DNA of 64,000 nucleotides from assembly GCA_017798145.1 (NCBI GenBank), contig CP059069.1, positions 2,899,226 through 2,963,225 of the forward strand, given 5' to 3'. A model generated the notes under the pieces. The model was not told the origin of the DNA, did not search any database, and was given only the letters and a program-made list of their open reading frames with translations. Made by a program: the position numbers and the translations under genes. Source of the DNA: Akkermansiaceae bacterium. Lineage in GTDB: Bacteria > Verrucomicrobiota > Verrucomicrobiia > Verrucomicrobiales > Akkermansiaceae. Of the stretch, positions 35,201 through 42,525 are shown piece by piece; the stretch's first letter is position 1; every line of letters begins with the position of its first letter.

Positions 35201-36238
35201 CACAGCCGCAAGCTAGCCCCCGGACTCGTTGCGGGCAGCGGAAACCTGCTCAACGACCTGTTTGCGAAAACCAAGGATCCGCGCGCCGCCTCCGGCATCC
35301 TCGATACGCTCGCGCTCTGCAAGGTGGAGTCCGGCCTTTCCACCGCGAAGCAGGCGATGTCCCACGAAGAGCCGCTTGTCCGCCAATCCGCGATCCGTGC
35401 GACCATGGCCCTCGGGGGAAATGCGGTGATCCCGGAAGTCGTCGCCCACCTGAAGGCGTCAACTTCGAAGGAAGACCTGCGCGGCTGCGAGGAAGCGCTC
35501 GATCCACTCATCGGCGATCCCGCGTTCGATGCGGCCTTGCGCGACGCTCTGATCGCCATGCTTCCGGATGCCGAGCCATCCGCCCGGCCCATCGCTTACT
35601 ACCTCATTGCCCGCATCGGCGACGCGCCATCCATCGATGTGCTCAAAAAAGCCGCGCAGACCGACAGCCTAACGGAATTCGAGGAGATTTGCTACGCGCT
35701 CTCCTACTCTCCGAGCCGGGCTGCGGACAAGCTCATGCTCGAGCTCGCAGCCACGGACAAGCGCAGCGCGGAGATCGTCGGCGCCCATTCCGTCCGCCGC
35801 ATGGTCATCGGCCCCAAGGGCTATGGCGATGTCACGGTTGCCGAGAAAATGGATTTCGCCGAGGCGATGCTCAAGCTCGCGCTCGACAGGCAGCTCATCA
35901 CCCAACTCAGCCACATCCCGGAAGCCCGCGCCATGCGCGCCCTGATGTTCTGCCTTGAAAAGGGAGTGGAAAGCGCCGCCGGGAACCTCATCACCTGCGC
36001 CGAGGGCATGGGCAAGCTTTCCCCGGCCGATTCCGAAATCGCCGCCAAGGCGCTTCAGGATGTCATCGAGTACATCGAGGTCACCAGGCTACGGGGAGGC
36101 ATCCAGGCGCACATGAGCAAGGATGACAAATACGTCGAGTGGAAGGAGCTCCAGGCGCGTGCCGGGAAAGTCCTGCTCAGGATCCACAAACCCGGCGAGG
36201 CTCCCATCCCCGAGTTCGACACCCTGGAATTCGAATGA
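32261..36238 (+). CDS. Secreted PDZ/HEAT-repeat protein (DUF6288-like)
   Basis: 1325 residues. Signal peptide MKSLAFSAALLTAILALPAA with cleavage before EERTH. Residues about 65-160 look like a PDZ domain (GPTGIVGLMVGDFVGDQIQV, SPAHGKFMWGDVITGMNGKK). Residues about 240-580 form an alpha/alpha-barrel-like region with repeated Gly/His-rich turns (KGYQSWHHGFGGLYCALYYD, GQSGGGSWGHTFAYPSFNGG, TPRGGHAHDYHTQW), and the rest is HEAT-type helices. The PDZ plus barrel combination resembles DUF6288 proteins known from Planctomycetes and Verrucomicrobia; I could not check. Last gene of the cluster, followed by a hairpin and a convergent galK. A periplasmic quality-control or scaffold role is a guess. Confidence 0.78.
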   Translation: MKSLAFSAALLTAILALPAAAEERTHTQEEMDALLRDGDLGAEEVERPANLPDLTKGELIPPAKKKEPKPWYYGPTGIVGLMVGDFVGDQIQVQSTLNGSPAHGKFMWGDVITGMNGKKFEPGGHLGILIGNAIIEAEKEENGGKITFQVWRDKNYAARFGKQDVAGVDVDKLFDEVRDDNSLYDWKPEEERTKEVTKLGFDKFPIVPETFEVELKLRTMPAYSDTAPYDCPKTQQILEDAWKVLEKKFVADPKDPRSGKGGIIEAMALVASGKPEHRKIVHDWVRGPNSPWRPPTEPPGAMFEPGYKGYKGYQSWHHGFGGLYCALYYDATGDDFVLPALRKYAIDTAMGQSGGGSWGHTFAYPSFNGGELHRMNPGYGALNAAGNRCFFLITLAQKLGIKDPEIDAAVIRAQKFFSSFIDQGALPYGDHGAAGTDDSNGKNTGIAFSLKLLGDKYGAKYFSQMSTHASFTPRGGHAHDYHTQWSAWGATLCGPEGRIAAERNMRWSRTLARMFDGSFVYHSPGGYSALRDPTATQVFNQAVIYKQTLITGKDEDKELWTTEREMKQLLTSARGQLNDPALIARSGKPWQERSTDEIFDLLDIFFPKARGAYADELGKRYQAGEKEILPRLVELLGSDEPRLREGACRGLLACGNDAVLENLSKLTKLLDDPKDFVRISAVNVISKSTETEETQLAMLEATAAPQQAVAPNSVRNATQVPLFGDDSPLAKSPFEAGFDEDLVYRALEKLIELDPVGKGFIASRNGVWDKETVVRLAGPLTFAAEEEQIGDQMFANRAAPARELLRKFGYREAYEASAHLLRKKAGVPRDIRAKVTFKDPLIDPPIVLGSPGAFRDFAGFLRTVLTDDPNLSVTTKDERNKWVEVTTNLDTLLARIEAAKPVPNLPSIADEAGSFFRKNLDAADGTGAKLKLCRATLADPDRKDYFRKMAAMDYLAETLGPDALEDFAPYLSHPYWRLREHSRKLAPGLVAGSGNLLNDLFAKTKDPRAASGILDTLALCKVESGLSTAKQAMSHEEPLVRQSAIRATMALGGNAVIPEVVAHLKASTSKEDLRGCEEALDPLIGDPAFDAALRDALIAMLPDAEPSARPIAYYLIARIGDAPSIDVLKKAAQTDSLTEFEEICYALSYSPSRAADKLMLELAATDKRSAEIVGAHSVRRMVIGPKGYGDVTVAEKMDFAEAMLKLALDRQLITQLSHIPEARAMRALMFCLEKGVESAAGNLITCAEGMGKLSPADSEIAAKALQDVIEYIEVTRLRGGIQAHMSKDDKYVEWKELQARAGKVLLRIHKPGEAPIPEFDTLEFE

Positions 36239-36257
36239 GCGATCGGCGGAGGAAAAG

Positions 36258-36276
36258 CCCGGCAAGCCAAGCCGGG
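36258..36276 (-). terminator. Hairpin between convergent DUF6288-like and galK genes
   Basis: CCCGGC and GCCGGG form a perfect 6-bp stem with a 7-nt loop; on the minus strand it is followed by CTTTTCC. This fits a short intrinsic terminator for galK and may also slow transcripts from the other side. Confidence 0.5.
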
Positions 36277-36287
36277 GACGCCCGACA

Positions 36288-37463
36288 TCAGGTGGCCGCA
36301 AGCAGCCTCGCGCCCTCGGCAGGGCGGCTTGCGAAGATTTCCGGAGCGAAGCCGAAGCTCGCCCCGTAGGATTCCGCGAGGGCGGCGGCGATCGCTTCCG
36401 CCTTGCCGGCCTCGCAGAGGGTGACGGTGGAGCCCCCGAAGCCGCCGCCAGTCATTCGCGCCCCGATGACCCCATCGATTCCGGAAGCCGTCTCCACGAG
36501 ATGGTCCAGCTCCGGGCATGAGACCGAGAAGTCGTCGCGAAGGGAGTTGTGGCTTTCATACATGAGGCGTCCGAGTTCCTGGAAATCACCGCCTTTGAGG
36601 GCTTCGACCGCGGCCATGGTGCGGGCGATCTCGCCGACGACATGGCGCGAGCGGCGGTAGGTGGTTTCATCCATGTGCCCTTCTGCCGCAACGAGATCCG
36701 CCTGGGAAACATCGCGCCAGCTTGGCTTGCCGATGGCGGCCAGCCCGTCCTCGGTGCTTTTCCTGCGGGCTGCATAGCCTCCGTCGGAGAGCTCGTGGGA
36801 GACTTTCGTGTTGGAGACGAGGATGGTCAGCGAGGGGTCTGCGAAAGGCACCATTTCCGGCTCGCCGGAGCGGCAGTCGATGAGGATGAGCTGGTCCTCC
36901 TTTCCGAAGGCGGATGCGAACTGATCCATGATGCCGCAGGGCACGCCCGCGAAATCATGCTCGGCTTTTTGCGCGAGCAAGGCTTTTTCACGGGTGCCCA
37001 AGGTGGTGCCGGTGAGCGCCTCCAGCAGGGTAGCGGCGGCGCACTCAAGCGCGGCGGATGAGGAAAGCCCCGCCCCGCCCGGCAGGCTGGAGACGATGAA
37101 GGCATCGAAGCCCGGGATGGCTATGCCGCGCCGGTGGAAACCGTGGATCACGCCACGCAGGTAGTTGGCCCATTTCGGCGAGCCTTTTTGCTGTGCGCCG
37201 GATGCCGGGAACACGGCGGGTTCGGAGTCGAAGGCGGTCGCCACCCTTGCCTCGTCGCTCCCGTTCGGCGCGGCGGCGATGAGAACCGTCCGCTCGATGG
37301 CGAATGGCAGGACGAAGCCATCGCAGTAATCGATGTGCTCGCCGATGAGGTTCACGCGGCCGGGGGCGGCGGCAAGGATCGTGGCCTCGCAGCCGAAGCG
37401 CGAGCGGAGCTCGTTTCTCGCTTCGGAAACGAGCGTGGCGATGGGAGGGTTGGGGGTCAGCAT
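36288..37463 (-). CDS. galK: Galactokinase
   Basis: Phosphorylates D-galactose to galactose 1-phosphate, first step of the Leloir pathway. All GHMP kinase motifs are present: the galactokinase signature GRVNLIGEHIDYCDGFVLPF near the N-terminus, the ATP-binding loop LPGGAGLSSSAALE, and MTGGGFGGSTVTL near the C-terminus. The ATG at 37463 is chosen because it starts 4 nt after the stop of the symporter gene; a start at 37505 would lie inside that gene. Length 391 residues, normal. It shares an operon with the sugar symporter, which points to galactose uptake and use; galT and galE are not in the window. Confidence 0.94.
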   Translation of the reverse strand: MLTPNPPIATLVSEARNELRSRFGCEATILAAAPGRVNLIGEHIDYCDGFVLPFAIERTVLIAAAPNGSDEARVATAFDSEPAVFPASGAQQKGSPKWANYLRGVIHGFHRRGIAIPGFDAFIVSSLPGGAGLSSSAALECAAATLLEALTGTTLGTREKALLAQKAEHDFAGVPCGIMDQFASAFGKEDQLILIDCRSGEPEMVPFADPSLTILVSNTKVSHELSDGGYAARRKSTEDGLAAIGKPSWRDVSQADLVAAEGHMDETTYRRSRHVVGEIARTMAAVEALKGGDFQELGRLMYESHNSLRDDFSVSCPELDHLVETASGIDGVIGARMTGGGFGGSTVTLCEAGKAEAIAAALAESYGASFGFAPEIFASRPAEGARLLAAT

Positions 37464-37467
37464 GGGT

Positions 37468-39060
37468 TCAGCCTGCAAAGGCGGCGTAAATGCCGATGAC
37501 GACAAGTATCAGAAGGGCGCTGGCGAGTTTCGCCCCCTTCCACGGGGTGAGGTCGATGTCGTTTGAGGTCGAGATCTTCCATGCCTCCGCCCGTGGGGCG
37601 ACCTTCCCGACGATGAGCAGGAAGATGACGAGGATGGCGAAGACGATACCGATGAAATGGAAGCCGTGGAGGCCTGCGTCCTTCATGGCGGTGTCGAAGG
37701 CGGGGACGAAGTATCCGAGCGAGATCATCAGGATCCCGGCGAGCATCGCGATGGAAGCGGCCCATGCGGGGACGCGGGGATGGAGCATCCCGACGACGAC
37801 GACCGAGAAGATGGGGATGAAGTAGATCGCGTTCATCTTCTGCAGGTATCCGAAGATCGTGTCCTGGCCGGCGAGGAGCGGGGCGCCGACCATCGCGGCG
37901 ATGGCCACGATCACCACGAACCATTTCGCGGCGCGGACGGTTTGCTTTTCCGTGCCGGATGGATTGAGGACATGCTTGTAGAGGCCGATGGAGAAGAGGG
38001 CGGAGGTGCTGTTGAGCGCCGCGTTGAAGGAACTGAGGATGGCTCCGATCATGACCGCCGCGAAAAATCCGGTGAGCGGGCCGGGAAGGAGGTCGCGGAC
38101 GAGGGTGCCGTATGCCTGGTCGTTGGAAATTCCCTTGCCCGCGTAGAGCTGGAAGGCGACGAGACCCGGGAGAACGAGGTAGAGCGGCCCGAGGAGTTTC
38201 AGGGCTCCGGTGAGCAGCACGCCCTTCTGGCCTTCCGCAAGGCTGGATGCGCCGAAGGTGCGCTGGATGATCTGCTGGTTCGTGCACCAGTAGAAGAGGT
38301 TTAGCAGGGCGACGCCGGTGAAGAGGGTGGAGAAGGGGACTTCGGAACCCTCGGCACCCATCGAGTTCATGCGTGCGGGCTGGGCTTCCTTGAGCGAGGC
38401 CCATCCGGCCGAGATGCCTTCGCCGGCGCCTGCGGCATTGAGGGCGAAATACGCGACGAGCATTCCGCCGACGAGCAGGCCGATGCCGTTGATCGTATCG
38501 AGCACGGCGAGCGTGCGCAGGCCGCCGAAGCGGGAGTAGAGCATTCCCATGACACCGATGAGGACGACGGTGCCGCGCAGCAGGGTGGTTTCGTTCTCGA
38601 TCCCGGTGAGGCCTTTCAGGTCGACGATGCTGATGAGGCCGATCGCGCCCGTGTAGAGGATGAGCGGGATGAGGAGGAAGGTGTAGGCCAGGAGGAAAAT
38701 GGTGTTGGCGATGGACTGGGTGGTGCGGTCGTAGCGGAGCTCAAGGAACTGCGGGACGGTGGTGATGCCGGTGCGGAGGAAGCGCGGCAGGAAGAAGATC
38801 GCCATCAGGACGAGGGCGACGACAGCGACGACCTCCCATGCCATCACGCTCAGGCCGTGGGCGAAGGCGGCGCCGTTCAGGCCGACCATCTGCTCGGTGG
38901 AGAGATTGGTCAGCAGCAGGGAGCCGGCGATGATGGGGAAGGTGAGCGAGCGGCCGCCGAGGAAGAAACCTTCCGAGCTTTCCTTTTCATCCTTGCGGGT
39001 GATGAACCAGGTGAGGCCTGCCGCGAAGGCGGTGAACAGGATGAGGGAGATAATGGTCAT
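37468..39060 (-). CDS. Sodium:solute symporter (SSS family), probably galactose/glucose
   Basis: 530 residues with about 14 hydrophobic helices. The start (TRKDEKESSEGFFLGGRSLTFPIIAGSLLLTNLSTEQMVGLNG) is the SSS family signature at the first core helices, and the whole resembles SglT/YidK-type Na+/sugar symporters, including FYWCTNQQIIQRTF in the middle. It is directly upstream of galK with a 4-nt gap, so galactose is the likely substrate. No regulator gene is adjacent. The 208-nt gap upstream is shared with the divergent rpiB-glyA gene and would contain both promoters. Confidence 0.9.
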   Translation of the reverse strand: MTIISLILFTAFAAGLTWFITRKDEKESSEGFFLGGRSLTFPIIAGSLLLTNLSTEQMVGLNGAAFAHGLSVMAWEVVAVVALVLMAIFFLPRFLRTGITTVPQFLELRYDRTTQSIANTIFLLAYTFLLIPLILYTGAIGLISIVDLKGLTGIENETTLLRGTVVLIGVMGMLYSRFGGLRTLAVLDTINGIGLLVGGMLVAYFALNAAGAGEGISAGWASLKEAQPARMNSMGAEGSEVPFSTLFTGVALLNLFYWCTNQQIIQRTFGASSLAEGQKGVLLTGALKLLGPLYLVLPGLVAFQLYAGKGISNDQAYGTLVRDLLPGPLTGFFAAVMIGAILSSFNAALNSTSALFSIGLYKHVLNPSGTEKQTVRAAKWFVVIVAIAAMVGAPLLAGQDTIFGYLQKMNAIYFIPIFSVVVVGMLHPRVPAWAASIAMLAGILMISLGYFVPAFDTAMKDAGLHGFHFIGIVFAILVIFLLIVGKVAPRAEAWKISTSNDIDLTPWKGAKLASALLILVVIGIYAAFAG

Positions 39061-39268
39061 TTTGGGTTTTCGGTTGGTGGGTTGTGGGGATGTTTTTAAG
39101 CGTGTATGGCGCTAGGCCGGAAGCACAAACATTGGGAGATCATGAAGGGGTTCAATTTCCCCCCTGTCACTGGATAGGCCGCGAATCCGGAAGTCTTGCG
39201 GATTTTCCCGAAGTTTCCGGTTTCCAATCAGGGATTGCCGTCGTTGAATGCCCGCACGTCCCCGACCC

Positions 39269-40942
39269 ATGAGCCAATCCCCACTCCGCATCGCCGTCGG
39301 CGCCGATCATGGCGCCTTTGAAATGAAGAACGCCATTGTCGCCAGACTCCGTGAGAGCGGCCATGAGGTGGAGGATTTCGGGACGGACAAGGCGGATTCG
39401 GTGGACTACCCGGATTTCGGGAATGCGGTTTCCAGGAATGTTGCGGACGGCACCTTCGATTTCGGCATCCTTGCCTGCACCTCGGGGGTGGGCATGAGCA
39501 TCGCCGCGAACCGCCATCGCCATGTCCGCGCCGCCAATGTGCGCACGGTTGAGGAGACGGTCATCACCCGCCGGCACAACGATGCGAACATCCTCTGCCT
39601 TGCCGGGAAATACACCGATATCCCGACCGCGCAGGAGATGGTGGATGCCTTCCTGGCCACGGAATTCGAGGGTGGCCGCCACGAGAGGCGTGTCTGCAAG
39701 TCCTCCGGCAGTGCCATCGCCGTTTCCGATCCCGAGCTCTACGCGGCCATCGTCGGCGAGGAGCACCGCCAGCGGAACCACATCGAGCTCATCGCCTCGG
39801 AAAACTTCGCCTCGCCCGCCGTGATGGAGGCGCAGGGCTCGCTGCTGACCAACAAGTACGCCGAGGGTTATCCCGGGAAGCGCTGGTACGGCGGCTGTGA
39901 ATACGTCGATGTGGCCGAGCAGCTTGCCATCGACCGCGCGAAGCAGCTTTTCGGAGCCGAGCATGCCAACGTCCAGCCGCACTCCGGTTCGCAGGCGAAC
40001 ACCGCGGTGTATTTTTCCGTGCTCAAGCCGGGAGACAAGATTTTCACCATGGATCTCGCCCACGGCGGCCACCTCACCCATGGGCACAAGGCGAACTTTT
40101 CCGGCCGTTTCTACGATGTCACCCACTACGGGGTCTCGCCGGAAGACGAGCGAATCGATTACGAGGAGCTGGAAAAGACCGCCCGCGAGCTCAAGCCCGC
40201 CCTGATCACCGTGGGAGCCTCCGCCTATTCCCGAGTCATCGATTTCGAGCGCATGGGGAAACTGGCAAAAGAGGTGGGGGCCTACCTTTTCGTGGATATG
40301 GCGCACATCGCCGGACTCGTTGCCGCCGGGGTGCATCCATCGCCGGTGCCGCACGCGGATTTCGTCACCTCCACCACCCACAAGTCCCTGCGCGGCCCGC
40401 GCGGCGGGATCATCCTCTGCAAGGAGGAGTTCGCGAAGAAAATCGACTCCCAGGTTTTCCCCGGCATCCAGGGTGGGCCGCTGATGCATGTGATCGCCGC
40501 GAAGGCCACGTGTTTCCACGAGGCGCTCCAGCCCGGCTTCCGGGAATATCAGGAGCAGGTTGTGAAAAACGCCCGGGCCATCGCCGCGCGCATGACCCAC
40601 CATGGTTTCCGCATCTGCTCCGGCGGCACCGACAACCACGTGATGCTCGTCGATCTCCGCCCCAAAGGCCTCAACGGGGCGGAAGCCTCGCACGCCCTCG
40701 ACGAGGCGGGGATCACGGTCAACAAGAACGGGATCCCCTTCGACACGGGCAGCCCGATGAAGCCCAGCGGCATCCGCATCGGCACCCCCGCCGTGACCAC
40801 ACGCGGCATGAAGGAAAAGGATGTCGAGCAGGTGGCCGACTTCATCGCCGAAGCGTTGGCGGATCACACCAACGAAGCCAAGCTGCACGCGATCCGCGAC
40901 AAGGTTTTTGCCTTCAACCGGGCGTTCCCGCTGCCTTGGTGA
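39269..40942 (+). CDS. Fusion: ribose-5-phosphate isomerase B and serine hydroxymethyltransferase
   Basis: 557 residues in one uninterrupted frame. Residues about 1-145 are a complete Rpi[12 protein letters not shown], catalytic Cys70 in [14 protein letters not shown] and His103 in [14 protein letters not shown]. Residues about 150-557 are a complete Gly[37 protein letters not shown], and PLP lysine K372 in [14 protein letters not shown]. RpiB interconverts ribose 5- and ribulose 5-phosphate; GlyA makes glycine and methylene-THF from serine. Both feed purine synthesis, a plausible reason for joining them. Start at 39269 because it begins the RpiB fold; 39248 is also in frame. I have some memory of similar fusions in Verrucomicrobiota annotations but cannot verify. 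Confidence 0.93.
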   Translation: MSQSPLRIAVGADHGAFEMKNAIVARLRESGHEVEDFGTDKADSVDYPDFGNAVSRNVADGTFDFGILACTSGVGMSIAANRHRHVRAANVRTVEETVITRRHNDANILCLAGKYTDIPTAQEMVDAFLATEFEGGRHERRVCKSSGSAIAVSDPELYAAIVGEEHRQRNHIELIASENFASPAVMEAQGSLLTNKYAEGYPGKRWYGGCEYVDVAEQLAIDRAKQLFGAEHANVQPHSGSQANTAVYFSVLKPGDKIFTMDLAHGGHLTHGHKANFSGRFYDVTHYGVSPEDERIDYEELEKTARELKPALITVGASAYSRVIDFERMGKLAKEVGAYLFVDMAHIAGLVAAGVHPSPVPHADFVTSTTHKSLRGPRGGIILCKEEFAKKIDSQVFPGIQGGPLMHVIAAKATCFHEALQPGFREYQEQVVKNARAIAARMTHHGFRICSGGTDNHVMLVDLRPKGLNGAEASHALDEAGITVNKNGIPFDTGSPMKPSGIRIGTPAVTTRGMKEKDVEQVADFIAEALADHTNEAKLHAIRDKVFAFNRAFPLPW

Positions 40943-40950
40943 GATCCGCG

Positions 40951-40992
40951 CCTGGCCTGCAAGGGGCGATGGATATGCCCTTTGCGCCCAGG
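40951..40992. terminator. Bidirectional hairpin between convergent genes
   Basis: A 9-bp stem (GCAAGGGGC at 40959-40967 with GCCCTTTGC at 40977-40985, one G-U pair) is extended by an outer 5-bp stem CCTGG/CCAGG. It fills the 56-nt gap between the rpiB-glyA stop and the convergent isomerase-like gene. No clear T-run on either strand. Confidence 0.4.
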
Positions 40993-40998
40993 TGATGC

Positions 40999-41832
40999 CT
41001 ACTTCGGGTGGGATTTGACGAAATCGATGTTCGCCCTGACCTGGGGGACGTTGTCCTTCCAGTCGTTCTCGTGCTCGATGGAGATGTGGCCGTCGAATTC
41101 CTGCTTTTTGAGTTCCTCGAGGCAGGCGGCGACATCGACGACACCTTTGCCGGCGGGGACGACCTCGGAGGCTCCGAAATCGGCCTTGTCCTTGAGGTGG
41201 ACGCTGACGATGCGGCCGTCGAGGATGCGGAGGCACTCGACGGGCTTGAGGTTGGAGGTGCACCAGTGGCCAAGATCGGCGCAGGCTCCGACGCGCTTGT
41301 CGCGGCTCTCGACCACGCCGAGGATGTAGAGCGGGTGCCAGACCTTGTATTTCGGGTTGCTCATGGAGCCGCCGTGCTCGTGGAAGGCGACCTTGATGTC
41401 GGTGCGGATGGCGGCCTTTTCCCAGGCGACGATCTGCTCGGTGGATTCGGAACAGACTGCGTAGAGTCCCATTTTCTTGGCGAAATCCATGATTTTATCG
41501 ACCTCCTCGGCGTTCTGTGCGGGGACGACCCCGTAGTTGACGGCGTGGACGCCGAGGCGCTTGCACTCGGCGAGAAGCTCGTTCATCGCCTCCTCCGGCA
41601 TGGTGTGGTGGACCTTCACATCGGAGCCGGGCTTGAGCTTCTGGCCGGGGTAGAACTCGATCATGTTGCCACCGGCCTCCTTGGTCTTGGCGATGGCCTC
41701 GAAGGCGGTGTAGTTCCGGAACGTGTATGCCTGTGCGCCGATGAACCAGCCTTCCTGGCGGAGGTTTTCCGGGATGGGGTTTGCATGGAGGGTTGCGGAA
41801 AGTGCGATGGCGATGGCGGCGATGCGTTTCAT
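40999..41832 (-). CDS. Exported sugar phosphate isomerase/epimerase-like TIM-barrel protein
   Basis: 277 residues. A signal peptide (MKRIAAIAIALSATLHANP) precedes a xylose-isomerase-like TIM barrel: GAQAYTFRNYTAFEAIAKTKEAGGNMIEFY at the start, KVAFHEHG, ACADLGHWCTS and VSVHLKDK in the middle, and DGHISIEHENDW at the end. The Glu/Asp/His residues in these strands match the metal site of this superfamily. Exported members are common in Verrucomicrobiota and Planctomycetes and are linked to breakdown of sugars and inositols; the substrate is unknown here. Confidence 0.85.
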   Translation of the reverse strand: MKRIAAIAIALSATLHANPIPENLRQEGWFIGAQAYTFRNYTAFEAIAKTKEAGGNMIEFYPGQKLKPGSDVKVHHTMPEEAMNELLAECKRLGVHAVNYGVVPAQNAEEVDKIMDFAKKMGLYAVCSESTEQIVAWEKAAIRTDIKVAFHEHGGSMSNPKYKVWHPLYILGVVESRDKRVGACADLGHWCTSNLKPVECLRILDGRIVSVHLKDKADFGASEVVPAGKGVVDVAACLEELKKQEFDGHISIEHENDWKDNVPQVRANIDFVKSHPK

Positions 41833-41889
41833 GGGATTGTCGAAAGTCTGGAGGTCTGATGTCGGAACGTCAATTGCGGGCGGGAACTT

Positions 41890-42525
41890 TCAGACGAGGC
41901 CGGCGGCAAGGGCTTCCATGGTGTCCGCGATCAGATCTGCGGCGGAGAGGCGGTCGCGGTCATGGTAGCCCCAGGTGACGGCGATGGATTTCATGCCGGC
42001 GTTTTTTGCGGTGTCGAGATCCATGGTGGAGTCTCCGATGAGGGTGCAGTGCTGCGGGGAGAGGCAGAGCGCGGCGGCGATTTCGAGGGCTCCGGCGGGG
42101 TCGGGCTTGTGGGGGAGTCCTTCGCGGTTTCCGAGGACGGCGGCGAAAGTGTTTTCCGGAAAAAGTTTCGCGACGATCTCGGCGGTGAAGGGGTGGGGCT
42201 TGTTGGAAAGGACGGCGAGCGGGATTTGTTCCGCGCGCAGACCGGCGAGGAGCTCCGGGATGCCGGGGTAGGTGGCGGTGCCGGAGGGCCATGTGGCGGC
42301 GTAGTCCGCGGCGAAGGCATTCAGGATGGATGCGCGGGTTTCTTCGGGGGTTCCGGGGGTGGCGCGCTGGACGAGCATTTTCGCGCCGTCGCCGATGAAC
42401 CCTCGGACGGCGGCGTGGCTGTGGCCGGGGAGACCGTGGAGGGAAAGGGAGCGGTTCAGCGAGGCGGCGATGCCGGGGAGCGATTCCACCAGGGTGCCGT
42501 CGAGATCAAAGATGATGGCTTTCAC
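41890..42525 (-). CDS. HAD-family phosphatase, phosphoglycolate phosphatase-like
   Basis: 211 residues. HAD motif I is FDLDGTLVES at the N-terminus with the nucleophile Asp; motif II is LSNKPH; the Lys and the acidic motif III/IV are in LPHKPDP and IGDSTMDLDTAKNAG. The helical cap and overall pattern (LPGIAASLNRSLSLHGLP) resemble Gph, which removes phosphate from 2-phosphoglycolate. The start overlaps the stop of the upstream gene by ATGA. Substrate not certain. Confidence 0.86.
   Translation of the reverse strand: MKAIIFDLDGTLVESLPGIAASLNRSLSLHGLPGHSHAAVRGFIGDGAKMLVQRATPGTPEETRASILNAFAADYAATWPSGTATYPGIPELLAGLRAEQIPLAVLSNKPHPFTAEIVAKLFPENTFAAVLGNREGLPHKPDPAGALEIAAALCLSPQHCTLIGDSTMDLDTAKNAGMKSIAVTWGYHDRDRLSAADLIADTMEALAAGLV

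Noticed and set aside
39061-39268. Riboswitch upstream of rpiB-glyA or of the symporter
   Set aside because: No THF, glycine or other riboswitch core could be recognised; only a short GGGG/CCCC hairpin is seen.
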